NCBI GenBank assembly: GCA_965248905.1
Contig: CBDFKS010000006.1
Span: 124,001 to 188,000 of the forward strand
Direction: 5' to 3'
Source of the DNA: CBDFKS01 sp965248905
GTDB lineage: Bacteria > Chloroflexota > Dehalococcoidia > Lucifugimonadales > JAGWBF01
Length of the DNA: 64,000 bases
Positions 35,674 to 44,633 of the stretch are shown in pieces. The notes beneath the pieces are model-generated. The model saw only the letters and a program-made list of their open reading frames with translations, did not search any database and was not told the origin of the DNA. Made by a program: the position numbers and the translations under genes. Numbering within the stretch: position 1 is the first letter of the stretch; each line of letters starts with the position of its first letter.

Positions 35674-36072
35674 TCAACCTCCCGCCACCCGGACCCAAAC
35701 AATCCCGTCAACGTGTTCAAAGTGCCCATCGGCTGAAACGAGATCGGCGCCCGTTTCCATGGCATGGGCCGCAATCCAGACATCGTTTGTCGGAATTGGC
35801 CGCCCCTTGGCCTTCAACGCTGTCATTACCCGTGAGTAGCGGTCCACAGTCACCGGACCCACAGGAACAAAGGACACGTAGGGACGTTCGAGGAAGGAGC
35901 GAAGTTCCGCAAGGTTCTGCTCGAAGTGCGCTCCCTGCCGGAAGCCGAATAGCTGCTCACCCACCACAACAGCCGAGAACAGCACCTCCTCAGCGGCCTG
36001 TATCAGGTCTCTCACCTCATGGTTGCCCCGCATGAACGCGGAGTAGGCGTTGGAGTCCAGTAGAATCCTCAT
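35674..36072 (-). CDS. PIN-domain toxin (VapC-like)
   Basis: The protein begins MRILLDSNAYSAFMRGNHEVRD and has the PIN residues: D6, a central E in VVVGEQLFGF, and a D in TNDVWIAAHAMETGADLVSAD. Of the two possible starts the one at 36072 overlaps the antitoxin stop (ATGA), which is usual for these pairs. It should be an RNase toxin in the second accessory module. Confidence 0.84.
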   Translation of the reverse strand: MRILLDSNAYSAFMRGNHEVRDLIQAAEEVLFSAVVVGEQLFGFRQGAHFEQNLAELRSFLERPYVSFVPVGPVTVDRYSRVMTALKAKGRPIPTNDVWIAAHAMETGADLVSADGHFEHVDGIVWVRVAGG

Positions 36073-36332
36073 GTCCACGCAGACTCGTCCACAGTCTCGA
36101 AGACCTCAAGGGCAGCATCAAAACCCTCTGCCTCATCTCGGCTCCATACGCCGAACAGGTCGTCTAACGAAGACCCTATCGCGTTCGGATTCCCCTTGCG
36201 GTCCGTTATACCGGCACCCTTCCTGAGCAGCCTCAACGCAGCTTGATTCAGAGAGATTCCCTCCTGCCTTGCGAGGCTATGCATAATGGTGCTCAGTTCG
36301 TCGTCGAATCCTCTGAGCGTAAGTTGGTTCAT
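36069..36332 (-). CDS. VapB-like antitoxin
   Basis: The 87-residue protein begins MNQLTLRGFDDELSTIMHSLARQEGISLNQAALRLLRKGAG, a ribbon-helix-helix pattern, and ends with an acidic tail (DAALEVFETVDE). AAGGAGG lies close upstream of the start, and TGACTCG is repeated twice, about 21 bp apart, further upstream; this may be an operator. It is coupled to the PIN gene by a 4-bp overlap. Confidence 0.75.
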   Translation of the reverse strand: MNQLTLRGFDDELSTIMHSLARQEGISLNQAALRLLRKGAGITDRKGNPNAIGSSLDDLFGVWSRDEAEGFDAALEVFETVDESAWT

Positions 36333-36424
36333 GTCGTGTTACCTCCTTGCGAGTCATCAATAGAGGCGCTACGAGTCAGTATATCCGTCACCCCATGCGC
36401 GGGTCAAGGCTCGTCGGTCAATTC

Positions 36425-36880
36425 TCAGGTGAACAGTCGCCACGTGAGCAGACCGCAGATGACGAGCAGCACGACGGCGGTCACGCGGAGCATGGTAAAC
36501 AACTGCTTCGTCTCCTTGTGCGCGGCGGTCTCCTTCCGGTACGCCTCCTCAAGCTCCGCATACGCCTGTCTGCTGGCGGATGCGGACTCCCTGGCCTCGT
36601 CCCGCTCCCGCTCCAACTCGGATGCTCCATGCCGCAACTCCGAGGCGCTTTGTTCCAACTCCCGCACGGTCCGCTCAAGCTCGTCCTCCCTGACGATGGC
36701 CCGGCGCAGCAGCTCCTCGTCGCTCAGATGCTCCGGCCCGTGCATCCGCACGAACACCCGGCGGCCCTCCCTGCGGACCTCGACATCTCTCCTCCCGATC
36801 ATCCGGTCAAGGGTTGACAAGGATACCTCCAATTCCTCCGCCGCCTCCGCTTTCGGCACCCATCGGACAGGCTCGTCCAT
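36425..36880 (-). CDS. HTH, coiled-coil, membrane-anchored protein (module 2)
   Basis: The 151-residue paralogue of the protein at 22275-22736 starts MDEPVRWVPKAEAAEELEVSLSTLDRMI, with a wing-like VRREGRRVFV and MHGPEHLSDEELLRRA. A coiled coil follows, and a final membrane helix (VTAVVLLVICGLLTWRLF) lies at the C-terminus. Many substitutions keep the HTH, the heptads and the membrane segment, so both copies appear to be under selection for the same design. Confidence 0.75.
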   Translation of the reverse strand: MDEPVRWVPKAEAAEELEVSLSTLDRMIGRRDVEVRREGRRVFVRMHGPEHLSDEELLRRAIVREDELERTVRELEQSASELRHGASELERERDEARESASASRQAYAELEEAYRKETAAHKETKQLFTMLRVTAVVLLVICGLLTWRLFT

Positions 36881-37128
36881 CGCTGCCTCCTCCCTTTAGG
36901 CTGACACGTCAGGGGTGCAAACGTGCAATCAAGGTGTCTTCGGACCCGCCACATATTTTAGCATGGCGTCCCACTTTGGACCTTGATACGTCATACGATG
37001 CGTCAACCCCCTTTCGTAGCTAAAACAGGGGTGAAATGAGCATCGGCGGACCCTGAAACTCGCCCCGCCGACGCAACTTTGCAGCCCCCAACCGGCATGG
37101 AGGGCAGATAGCGATGCATCAGCGCTAT
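36881..37128. promoter_or_regulatory. Conserved noncoding block of module 2
   Basis: This 248-bp gap has no gene. It shares ordered blocks with 23522-23790 (see there): GCTGACACGTCA at its start, GTGCAAACGTGCAA, TTTAGCATGGC, CGTAGCT with GGGGTGAA, and the end block with AGATAGCG...GCGCTATCT. The hairpin is longer here. It lies directly upstream of the HTH/membrane gene and immediately downstream of the winged-helix gene. Confidence 0.6.
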
Positions 37129-38835
37129 CTACGTGTCACCCCCTACAGGACGCATCCGGTGGTAGAGGGAGTCCCATCGGTAGGCCCGCAGGCCGCACAG
37201 CGCCAGTCTGGGGGACTCCTGCGCCCACAGTGGACGCCAGGACTGGCCAAGTATCCCTGTGGCGGACAGCACTGTAATGCACGACACGAGGATGGGCAGC
37301 GACATGGTGGCCAACTGGCACGCCGTGCGCACGTAGGTGTCCTCGACATCCTCGGTGTCCACTACGAACAGCGTGGTGGGGAACGGCGGCTGGTCGTCTT
37401 TATGCTCGGGGGGCCAGTAGTAGCTCGTGTAGGGACTCAAGCGGGCTATCACTCCCCTGGGGTGACGGGCGCGCAGCTCGTACTCGAGGTAGAACGGTAT
37501 CTGGAGGCCCCCTGCGGTCATCTTTCCCACGGCGTCTGGGGCGATGGCCGCATCTCCCCAGTTGAAGGCCCGGTCTGACCGGGCAGTCGAGACCGACCAC
37601 AGGAGTCGGCTTCCCGGCATGGCTCTGGCCTCTGCCTCAAGCTTCGAGAGGAACCATGTCACGCCGTCGGCGTGCTTCGTCTGCCGCGCCCAGGTGTCGA
37701 TCCTGTGGCCCACATGCCGCCTGCGACCCTGCCGGCCGGTCGTGAGGGCGGTGCTCCATATGCCCCTCGTCGTCGGGAGCTGGGCGCGGTCCCTGTGGGT
37801 GACGTAGCGAATGCCCTCGGCGGACAGCGTGTAGCGCGTGTCTCCGGGTGTTCCTCGTCGCTCGATCAGGCCCCAGGTATCCACGAGGTTGTGCATCATC
37901 TGGCTGACCCGCCCCTCCGAGACGCCGAGCCAGCGGGCCAGGTGCTCACGGGGGATCATCGGGTGGTCAGCGATAAGGTTGAGCGTCTGCTTCTCCGATG
38001 GACTGATGCCGAAGGCAGGCGCAGCCCGCACCATCCGCTCAGGATGGGGTATCGAGGCCCGCTTCCGCTCCGGCGACTCGGTATGAAGCGCTCCGCCGGG
38101 GCTGCCCTGGGAGCTGACGTGATTGAGGGTGTGGTACGTGCCACTGAACAGGCCTGAGGTCTTCTGCCAGACGTGGTAGTTCCGTCTTTCGAGTGTGTCC
38201 CGAGACTCCACACCGACGTATGAGTCTTCAAGATTCAGTTCCATGCAGAACCTCGTCGTCAGCCTCTGCTCCCAGATGCTGGGCGTCAGTATCAGGACAG
38301 CGTCGGGGCGGCGCGTGTAGTCGTACTCCGCTATGGCCCTAAGCCGGTCGTAGAGGGAACGGCGGCGCAAGGCAAGGCCCTGGCGGACCACGCCTAAACT
38401 GGGACCGTCGTGAAGTGTGATTGTTGCGTCAAAGCGGCCCCTGCGGTGGAACTCCGCGTGAGAACGGAGCCCGTCGACCCCGGGGGACAGTGAGGCAGCG
38501 AGCCGGTAGATTGTGGCCACTGCGTCCATCCGGCGGATGAGCAGCGCCAGCCACTCCCTGGACACGGGGTAGGCCCGCACGAAGTCCGAGGGCGTTTCGA
38601 AGCCGAGGACCGAGGTGGCTTCTCCGATGCCGCTGGCCGTCAGGTAGTACCTTTGACTCGATGGCAGATATGCGGTGCCATGGCTGATGCGCCCAACCAT
38701 GCCATTGGTCAGCAGGTTGATCAGCCCGCGATGGATGGTTGCGTGGGGCTCGCCTAGGATGAGCGCCAGTTCCGTCGAATCAATGAACGGCATCCGGCTG
38801 AGGGAGTGCAGGATCTGTCGTCCGGAGAGGGCCAT
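37129..38835 (-). CDS. Double winged-helix, Replic_Relax-like protein (module 2)
   Basis: The paralogue of the protein at 23768 has the same order: winged helix (RQILHSLSRMPFIDSTELA), alpha-beta domain with RFDATITLHDGPSLGVV and EYDYTRRPDAVLILTPS, second winged helix (REHLARWLGVSEGRVSQM), and a second domain with PFYLEYELRARHP. I choose the ATG at 38835 because GGGAGGTAGCGAC precedes it and the paralogue starts at the same point; the extra five residues of the longer frame are not supported. Confidence 0.72.
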   Translation of the reverse strand: MALSGRQILHSLSRMPFIDSTELALILGEPHATIHRGLINLLTNGMVGRISHGTAYLPSSQRYYLTASGIGEATSVLGFETPSDFVRAYPVSREWLALLIRRMDAVATIYRLAASLSPGVDGLRSHAEFHRRGRFDATITLHDGPSLGVVRQGLALRRRSLYDRLRAIAEYDYTRRPDAVLILTPSIWEQRLTTRFCMELNLEDSYVGVESRDTLERRNYHVWQKTSGLFSGTYHTLNHVSSQGSPGGALHTESPERKRASIPHPERMVRAAPAFGISPSEKQTLNLIADHPMIPREHLARWLGVSEGRVSQMMHNLVDTWGLIERRGTPGDTRYTLSAEGIRYVTHRDRAQLPTTRGIWSTALTTGRQGRRRHVGHRIDTWARQTKHADGVTWFLSKLEAEARAMPGSRLLWSVSTARSDRAFNWGDAAIAPDAVGKMTAGGLQIPFYLEYELRARHPRGVIARLSPYTSYYWPPEHKDDQPPFPTTLFVVDTEDVEDTYVRTACQLATMSLPILVSCITVLSATGILGQSWRPLWAQESPRLALCGLRAYRWDSLYHRMRPVGGDT

Positions 38836-39286
38836 GTCGCTACCTCCCACGCGCTCGGCTCGGAGTTAGCCCAGAGGCACGTAGGGAGGCCCCGATAGGC
38901 CAGTTAGATTACGGCCCCTCGGAAGAGGCTTTGTCTGGTTTCGCGTTCCGTGTTTCGGCGTGTTCATCCTGTTTCCCGGCGGCAATGGCCCAATAGTCCA
39001 TTGTGAAGGCCGGGAACGTTGAAGGTAATGCCCTGCAAGCCATTGTTTTGGGAACGGTTTTGTGGTAAAGGCCTGCGGCGGAAGGGGAATGTTGAGTTCA
39101 CTGATACCAGGGACAAGCTGAGCAACCTCGTCGAGGGGCTGATCAGGGAACACGAGCTGACCATGCCTCCCGACACGGTCCGCTGGGACAGCCGCAGCCG
39201 GCGCACGCAGACCCTTAGACGGACCGGCCCGTCGAGTAAAAAACAACGTCCCTATGCTGTGTCTGGGAGGGGCTATAATAGGGTGG
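38836..39286. other. Gene-poor stretch
   Basis: No gene is supported in these 450 bases. A plus-strand frame contains a short coil-like segment (EFTDTRDKLSNLVEGLIREHEL) but has no ribosome site and no recognised family. The end of the region holds the promoter for the Clp_N gene. Confidence 0.35.
39274..39286 (+). promoter_or_regulatory. -10 box of a probable leaderless gene
   Basis: A perfect TATAAT (39274-39279) ends eight bases before the ATG at 39287, and there is no ribosome site. Transcription would start at or next to the ATG. A -35 box is not recognised. Confidence 0.4.
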
Positions 39287-40183
39287 ATGAACCAACTCAG
39301 TCAGAGCCTGATGAGCGTCGCCATTGGTGCGCTTACATCAATCCTGGTGCTGGCGCCACTGGTGGGGATTCAACTAGCGTCCCAAGTCGCAGTCCAGGTG
39401 GTGCTGGCCATGTTGGCGTGAGCCGTCGTCATAGGGGCGATGTCGGTGGCCCGGGGCACCCCTTTCCTGCCTTCTAAGGAACGACGTCTCTTCGCCTTAC
39501 CCAATCGGTTACAGCCCATGGTTCCGTTTCAGCTCATGTTTATGGGAGTGCCGCTGCTCATCGTGAGCCTCTTTGCAGACTCCCCTGCCTCCCTGGTCAG
39601 CGCAGCTCTACTCGGCGCATTACTGGTGACTATACCTTGGCCCTCGCGAACCAAGTCCTGGCAGGTCGGCGCGTCTCCTCACCGCCGATCCTCTCTAGTT
39701 GGACCGAACATCCAAGGGGCTCCCACGCAGGCGCCTCAGGGGCGATTCGAGAAGTTCTCAGAAGGGGCGCGTAGCGTTCTGTCCCACGCGCAGGAGGAAG
39801 CCCAGCGGTTCAACCACAACTACATCGGGACCGAGTACATCCTGCTTGGACTAGTACGGGAACCTGAAGGCGTAGCAGCCAAAGTCCTGACCAACCTTGG
39901 CGTGGAACTCTCCAAGGTGCGGTCGGCGGTGGAGTTCATCATTGGAAGTGGCGAGCGCCCTGGCCCCGGCGACATAGGGCTGACGCCCCGAGCCAAGAAG
40001 GTGATCGAGCTGGCAGTGGATGAGGCACGGCGCCTGAGTCACCAATACGTTGGCACCGAGCACCTGCTCATCGGCATCATGCGGGAGGGCGAGGGTGTGG
40101 CGGCTGGGGTCCTGGAGAGCATGGGTGTTAACTTGGAGCGCGTCCGCGCCGATGTCGCTCGGCTCTCTCAGAACAGCGAGTAG
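39287..40183 (+). pseudogene. Membrane protein with Clp_N double repeat, in-frame TGA
   Basis: From ATG 39287 a hydrophobic segment (SVAIGALTSILVLAPLVGI) is followed by TGA at 39419-39421. The same frame then continues with a second start (39440), two further hydrophobic segments, and two Clp_N repeats (FSEGARSVLSHAQEEA and RHIGTEYILLGL-like; then TPRAKKVIELAVDEARR and GTEHLLIGIMREGEGVA). This is the substrate/adaptor-binding N-domain of ClpC without any ATPase domain. A 247-residue protein from 39440 may still be made; the first membrane segment would be lost. Confidence 0.75.
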
Positions 40184-40535
40184 TCCCCATAGGAACTACG
40201 GTCAATCCCAGCTTGCCATTCTCACAAGGAAGACATCCGGTTAGGGAGCATGTCCTTATATGAATCGAACCGGCACATCCCATGTGGCTAATGCTGTAGT
40301 GCTCCCGAATCTGGGGCGGCAATCAGCATATCTCTACGGTTTCAGCGTCAACATCCGATTCGTATTGGGCCGGTTGACACTCTACACAGAACGTAAACGA
40401 ATTTCCGATTGGCGCTCCGGCCCCACTATGCTACTAGCTGGAGATTTTGGTATTGCTACCTCCGACTGAAGCTAAGTCAACCGCCCACCAGTATCTGAGC
40501 TATTGGTGTCTATTTGATAACAAGTATGTGCGACC
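40184..40535. other. Intergenic region, nothing recognised
   Basis: No gene, hairpin or repeat could be supported here. The region separates the convergent ends of the Clp_N gene and the NmrA-like gene. Confidence 0.4.
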
Positions 40536-41459
40536 TTACGGGCGGCGGTAGTGGCGGTCCAGTTCCGAGGTGTAGCGCCGTCCCAACGTGGCGCCCTCGG
40601 CCGTCAGCCATTCGGTGAACCCGGTGGAGGCGGTGGGTGGGTCAGCCGACACCAGATGGCCCGCCATCAGTCCGTCGATTTCATCCCTGGTCAGCACCAC
40701 ATCCCGCACCAACCAACCCGCCATTCGGGCGGCCAGCAGCGCCACCGAAGGCCGTACGTGTATCAGTCGGGCTCGGCTGTCCACTCGGCGAGCTATGAGC
40801 CGTACCAGCTCCTCAAACGTGAATGTCTCAGGTCCCACCGTGTCTAATACGACATCTTCACTTCCCGCTCCGGCATTCACGGCAAGTTGTGCCAGGTCGT
40901 CTACGAACACCGGCTGGATCGGATAGTCCCCAGACCCTGCGATGGGGAACGCTGGAAACCGACGCAGGAACCAGGCGATGTTGTTTATCAGCACATCCTC
41001 GGGGCTGAACAGCACCGTGGGTCTGAGGATGGCATAGGACAACCCAGACTCGTGGATTGCCTTCTCCACCAGCGCCTTCCCCCGGAAGTAAGGAAGTGGC
41101 GAGTTTTCCGAGGGGTTGGTGATGCTGATATGGACGATGCGTCTAACGCCTGCTTCGACCGCCGCTCCTATCAGGATGCGGGAGTTCTGAACGGCGATGT
41201 CGTGAGTAACCGTGCCTCGGGCGAAGCGAATCCAATAGGTGTTGTACAGAGTGTCAACTCCCCGGAGATTTTCCACCAAACCGTTAAAGTCGCCGAAGTC
41301 CAGAGGTAGAGCCTCCACCCGATCACCGAAGGGGCTGCGGGAGGCGGGAGTACGGGTCAACGTTTTCACAATGCCACCCTGTTCCAGCAACCGCCGCGCG
41401 ATGTATTTGCCCGTGTGCCCAAAGGCTCCCGTGACGACGCTGCGATTAGATTGGCTCAT
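40536..41459 (-). CDS. NmrA-like/NAD(P)-binding epimerase-family protein
   Basis: From ATG 41459 (GGAGGG upstream) the protein of about 307 residues begins SVVTGAFGHTGKYIARRLLEQG, a Rossmann motif of the NmrA/atypical short-chain dehydrogenase type. It continues with DFGDFNGLVENLRGVDTLYNTYW and YFRGKALVEKAIHESGLSYAILRPTVLFSPED, then a long C-terminal part. The catalytic Tyr-Lys pair is only partly kept (YFRGK), as in many NmrA-like proteins. It may act on NAD(P)H or as a redox sensor. It overlaps the upstream small membrane gene by 14 bp. Confidence 0.8.
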   Translation of the reverse strand: MSQSNRSVVTGAFGHTGKYIARRLLEQGGIVKTLTRTPASRSPFGDRVEALPLDFGDFNGLVENLRGVDTLYNTYWIRFARGTVTHDIAVQNSRILIGAAVEAGVRRIVHISITNPSENSPLPYFRGKALVEKAIHESGLSYAILRPTVLFSPEDVLINNIAWFLRRFPAFPIAGSGDYPIQPVFVDDLAQLAVNAGAGSEDVVLDTVGPETFTFEELVRLIARRVDSRARLIHVRPSVALLAARMAGWLVRDVVLTRDEIDGLMAGHLVSADPPTASTGFTEWLTAEGATLGRRYTSELDRHYRRP

Positions 41460-41871
41460 TGCCCTCCTGACCTCCGAGAACAGCAATGGCTGCAACAAGG
41501 AGCGCGAGCGCCGCTGGCAAATAGAACAAACCGATAGAGAATATCGCTACCGCACAGAATCCCAGAAGCACGATGGCGGGACCCCAAAGAAGCACTTTTC
41601 GTACCGTCTGGCTCTTGGCGGTGAGCCGAAGGGCCAACAAAGCAATGCCGGTCAACAGAATGGGCGCTAGCAGCAACAAGATTACATGCAGGCCATTCGC
41701 TTCTATTGCCGTAGCGCTATACCGAGTCACCTCCCCTCCAGGCTCACCAGGGAGTGCCGGGGCTACTGATTCACCCTGGTACACGGGTCCGAATGCGAAG
41801 AACATACCGGCAGCCCAAGCAAAGGCATGGGCGACCCATGCAGATACTGCCGCTACGCCGATAGACCTCAG
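41446..41871 (-). CDS. Small multi-pass membrane protein, possible CTG start
   Basis: The C-terminal part contains three hydrophobic segments (residue blocks HVILLLLAPILLTGIALLAL, VLLWGPAIVLLGFCAVAIF, LPAALALLVAAIAVLGG). The first ATG (41805) would lose the first half of the first membrane segment (SIGVAAVSAWVAHAFAWAAG). A CTG at 41871 preceded by GGAGGG four bases upstream gives a complete first segment, so it may be a non-AUG start or a mutated ATG. No family is known. It overlaps the downstream NmrA gene and is probably co-transcribed with it. Confidence 0.55.
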   Translation of the reverse strand: MRSIGVAAVSAWVAHAFAWAAGMFFAFGPVYQGESVAPALPGEPGGEVTRYSATAIEANGLHVILLLLAPILLTGIALLALRLTAKSQTVRKVLLWGPAIVLLGFCAVAIFSIGLFYLPAALALLVAAIAVLGGQEGNEPI

Positions 41872-42063
41872 ATGTCCCTCCGTACCAAGTGCTACTACGT
41901 TTCGTGCACCGGGCTCCCGGATATCACGAAGCGCCTGAGTTGAGATGGCTAAACCCCGGCGTGGTAAAATCGAAACTTAGATGCCTCTCTATTCTAGTAG
42001 GGTTCGTCGGCTTTGACGACATTGCTGTAGTAATTGCATTCGTGAAGACGAAGAAGCGTTGGT

Positions 42064-42683
42064 ATGAGTCGGAGATTCACATGCTCTGCAATTCTAGTAA
42101 TGGCGCTGACGTTGATTGCCGCTGCGGGGATTTTGTATGCCCGAGACACCGGTGGTTACGAATCGGCATCTGCTCACAAATCGAAGATATCCCACGAGGC
42201 CGCTCCTCCAACAATAGACCCTAGGATCGTTGCAAGGCAGATGCCTCTAGCAGACGCGTCGAGTCAAATCTACGAGCTTTGGCGGAGAGAAGGCTTGCAA
42301 GGCTTCACAGGGATGCGGTTTGACAATGACAAGGGGGAAGTAATCCTCTACTGGAAGGGACAAGTCCCTCACAGGATGGTCACGCTTGTGCGGACGTTGC
42401 GGACCAGCGCCCCAGTTCGAGTAGTTGAAAGACCCTACTCACTCGTAGAGCTTCAGCGGGAAGCAAGGCGGCTTGTCGAACTTGATCTCTCCGGGGCAGG
42501 CGTCAATGTCACTGAGGCAGACCTCTTGCTGATTTCTCAGGAATAGGAGTCGGGATTGATACCACAGCGCGGCTTGACTCGGCGCAACAGATCGACCGGG
42601 CGCGTCAGGTCATCGAGAGCGATTTCCCTCTCGAATTTACAGTTGCCCCAGCGCCTGAACCATTAGTTTCTCAGAATCGTTAG
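42064..42683 (+). pseudogene. Exported protein of unknown function, frameshifted near the C-terminus
   Basis: The 160-residue first frame starts MSRRFTCSAILVMALTLIAAAG, a clear signal peptide, and ends at a TAG at 42544. Adding one A at the GAATAGG sequence restores a frame that runs 46 more codons (GIDTTARLDSAQQIDRARQVIESD) to TAG at 42681. The continuation is well formed, so the original protein was about 205 residues. No domain is recognised. The single-base loss could be real or an error. Confidence 0.6.
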
Positions 42684-42854
42684 CGGGGTTCCTATTTGGC
42701 CTCGTCCTGGCGATGTCGCCCGAAGGGACCGAGCGATAGCCCAATTCTAGTTATGCCCCCGCCCTTTGCAACCCCCAGCAGTTGCAACGGCGACCCCGGC
42801 GGCAGTGGCTGGCCCTTGGCCATGTCTTTTGCCGCCTGCCCAGTCTTGGCTAGC

Positions 42855-43475
42855 TCAAGAGGACGACATCCGACACCTACCCGAGTAGCCGATAGTTCGT
42901 CCGAATACCGGATGGGTCATCTCAAAGTTGACACTGAAACTGGCTTCATTCTCGCCGGTTTCGGTGGTGCAGCCACCTCCAAAAGGCGAGACCCAGGTGG
43001 GGAACCCAATAATCAGCCCAAGAAAAGGTACCCTTAACACGTACTTCCGGATGTCATAGACCAAGCTTCCTACGTCGTCAACTCGCAAGTCCGACTCTAC
43101 CCCCAGACCCCATCTCGTAGTTTCGATGATTCTATGGTCGCCTGAAAATACCATGTGAGAAGAGAACGTCACGTCCCTACGAAAGCCGTCGTTGCCGAAG
43201 AAGGTCCTAAGCCAATGCATCACGCCCGAACCATCGACTCGGCTGTGCACGGTGAATTCAACATTCTCTCCGTTGTGCGGGACCGGGGCACGGAACAGCA
43301 TGTATGAGAGCAATGCTACTGGCCTGATTGCCGTCTTAACATTGATACTGTCCATGACCCCACTCAAAACCACCGTTGGTTCAGAGTAGTGCTTACGCAC
43401 CGCCGTGTGTAGATTGATAAAGTCGTCCCCCAATGCGCGGGCTACGGGAGAGTCGTTGGCGGGGCATCCCGTCAT
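42855..43475 (-). CDS. DUF4166-like protein
   Basis: The 206-residue protein shows the DUF4166 pattern: VARALGDDFINLHTAVRKHY at the start, a central region with VEFTVHSRVDGSGVMHWLRTFF, and GRTIGYSGRCRM at the end. Function is unknown; in other genomes such domains are found near sugar or lipid modification genes. Start at 43475 is uncertain because of a nearby Cys-rich leader (MTGCPAND). Confidence 0.6.
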   Translation of the reverse strand: MTGCPANDSPVARALGDDFINLHTAVRKHYSEPTVVLSGVMDSINVKTAIRPVALLSYMLFRAPVPHNGENVEFTVHSRVDGSGVMHWLRTFFGNDGFRRDVTFSSHMVFSGDHRIIETTRWGLGVESDLRVDDVGSLVYDIRKYVLRVPFLGLIIGFPTWVSPFGGGCTTETGENEASFSVNFEMTHPVFGRTIGYSGRCRMSSS

Positions 43476-43540
43476 ACGTCGCGGCTTCCTCTCTTGGGAT
43501 CATCAGGGCATTCCTAGCCCAAGGTCCATGTCAGACTGCT

Positions 43541-43605
43541 AACCTGAACCTCAAGGTGAAAGTTCTTGATTTTGTCCAGTTTGGTGGGCCGGAGTGTACT
43601 GTACT
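43541..43605 (+). repeat. Recombinase C-terminal scar (copy D)
   Basis: The plus strand encodes NLNLKVKVLDFVQFGGP and GTGTACTGTACT follows. The next base is the terminus of the IS1182 remnant. The same sequence precedes an IS1182-like terminus at 29408-29493. Confidence 0.62.
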
Positions 43606-44523
43606 GAGCCTGTCTCAGAAGGGCATTTATAGACAGGTTCACCCTGACGCGAAGGTCTGATGCAAGACGATGGAGTGCTGTCACCGTCTCAGTTCACGAG
43701 ACAGGACAAGGCTTCGGACCGTGAAACGTATGGCTGAAGGGGCGGGAGGAGCTCCACACCCGATAGAGAGTGCGCAGGTTGAAGGCGGTGGCCAACATGG
43801 TCCACTCGGCCGCCACGTTGGCGAGGCCGCTCAGTAGGAACCTCCGTGCCCCCTGTTGCTCCTTGATGATTCCGAAGGCCGGCTCGACCAGCTGCTTTCT
43901 CAGCCTGTAAGCCTCTTGAGCTGCTGAGGTGGACATCCAGGAGCGATGGCGACGTAGCACTTCATCGTGCGGTCCTATGGCCAGGCTCCGCCCAATCTCT
44001 TTGGCTCTGGTACAGGCTCTGAAGGCCGGGCATGCCTGACAGACAGCACCACATTCTGACCTCGACGGTCGCACTCAGCTAGGTGATTGGCGACGAAGTA
44101 TCCGGCGTCTGCCAATGTCATCTGCGACTTCGTCCCCGTAGTCTCCTCGGCCTGCTCCATCATCGGCACCAACATGGCATTGTCATTGGCCGCATCAACC
44201 ACGTCCACGGCTGTGACCAGCATGCTTGTCGCTCCCCCATCGGTCTCCATGGGTGAGACCATAGTCTGGGCGTTGTAGCCAGCCACGATGCCCTGCCTGC
44301 CCTTCATCAGCCGGGCCTCCGGGTCGGTCAGGTTGATACGCCTGTGGCGCTTTTGACTCGCAAGATCGGCCATCGCATGCTTCACCTGCTCTCTCAAGAC
44401 CTCCTTGTCCGCCAACTTCTCAGGCAGACGGGCAACGGCAGCCTCTTCTCCCGCCTCGTTCTGAGCCTCAAGGTCCTCTATCGCCCTCTCCCAACGCTCC
44501 AACAACCCACGCAGTCCCTCGGC
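43606..44523 (-). mobile_element. IS1182-family remnant
   Basis: The right terminus GAGCCTGTCTCA at 43606 equals the end of the intact element at 56210-57915. The minus strand encodes the middle (44505-43975) and the C-terminal part (43694-44074) of the transposase, with a frameshift and loss of about 65 residues between them. The 5' part is missing because an IS3 sits at 44524, and the DNA beyond that IS3 is not IS1182. Confidence 0.85.
43694..44505 (-). pseudogene. IS1182 transposase remnant
   Basis: Two overlapping frames correspond to residues from about 165 to 490 of the intact 491-residue transposase at 56295. Recognisable blocks are LMKGRQGIVAGYNAQTMVSP, TLADAGYFVANHL, VCQACPAFRACTRA and EPAFGIIKEQQGARRFLL. 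It is nonfunctional because of an internal deletion and a frame change. Confidence 0.85.
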
Positions 44524-44633
44524 TGTAGACCGTCAGCGATAATGGGACAAGAGAGGGGGTAGAAAAACGCGAGAGATTTGAGGTGGTGTCAGCTCCGTGA
44601 TGAGGTGGAGCACTTCAGATAGAGGAGCCAAAG

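Noticed and set aside
21800..39421. TGA read as a sense codon or selenocysteine
   Set aside because: TGA is used as a normal stop in many genes here (e.g. the PadR and IS3 OrfA genes) and no hairpin like a selenocysteine signal follows the two in-frame TGAs.
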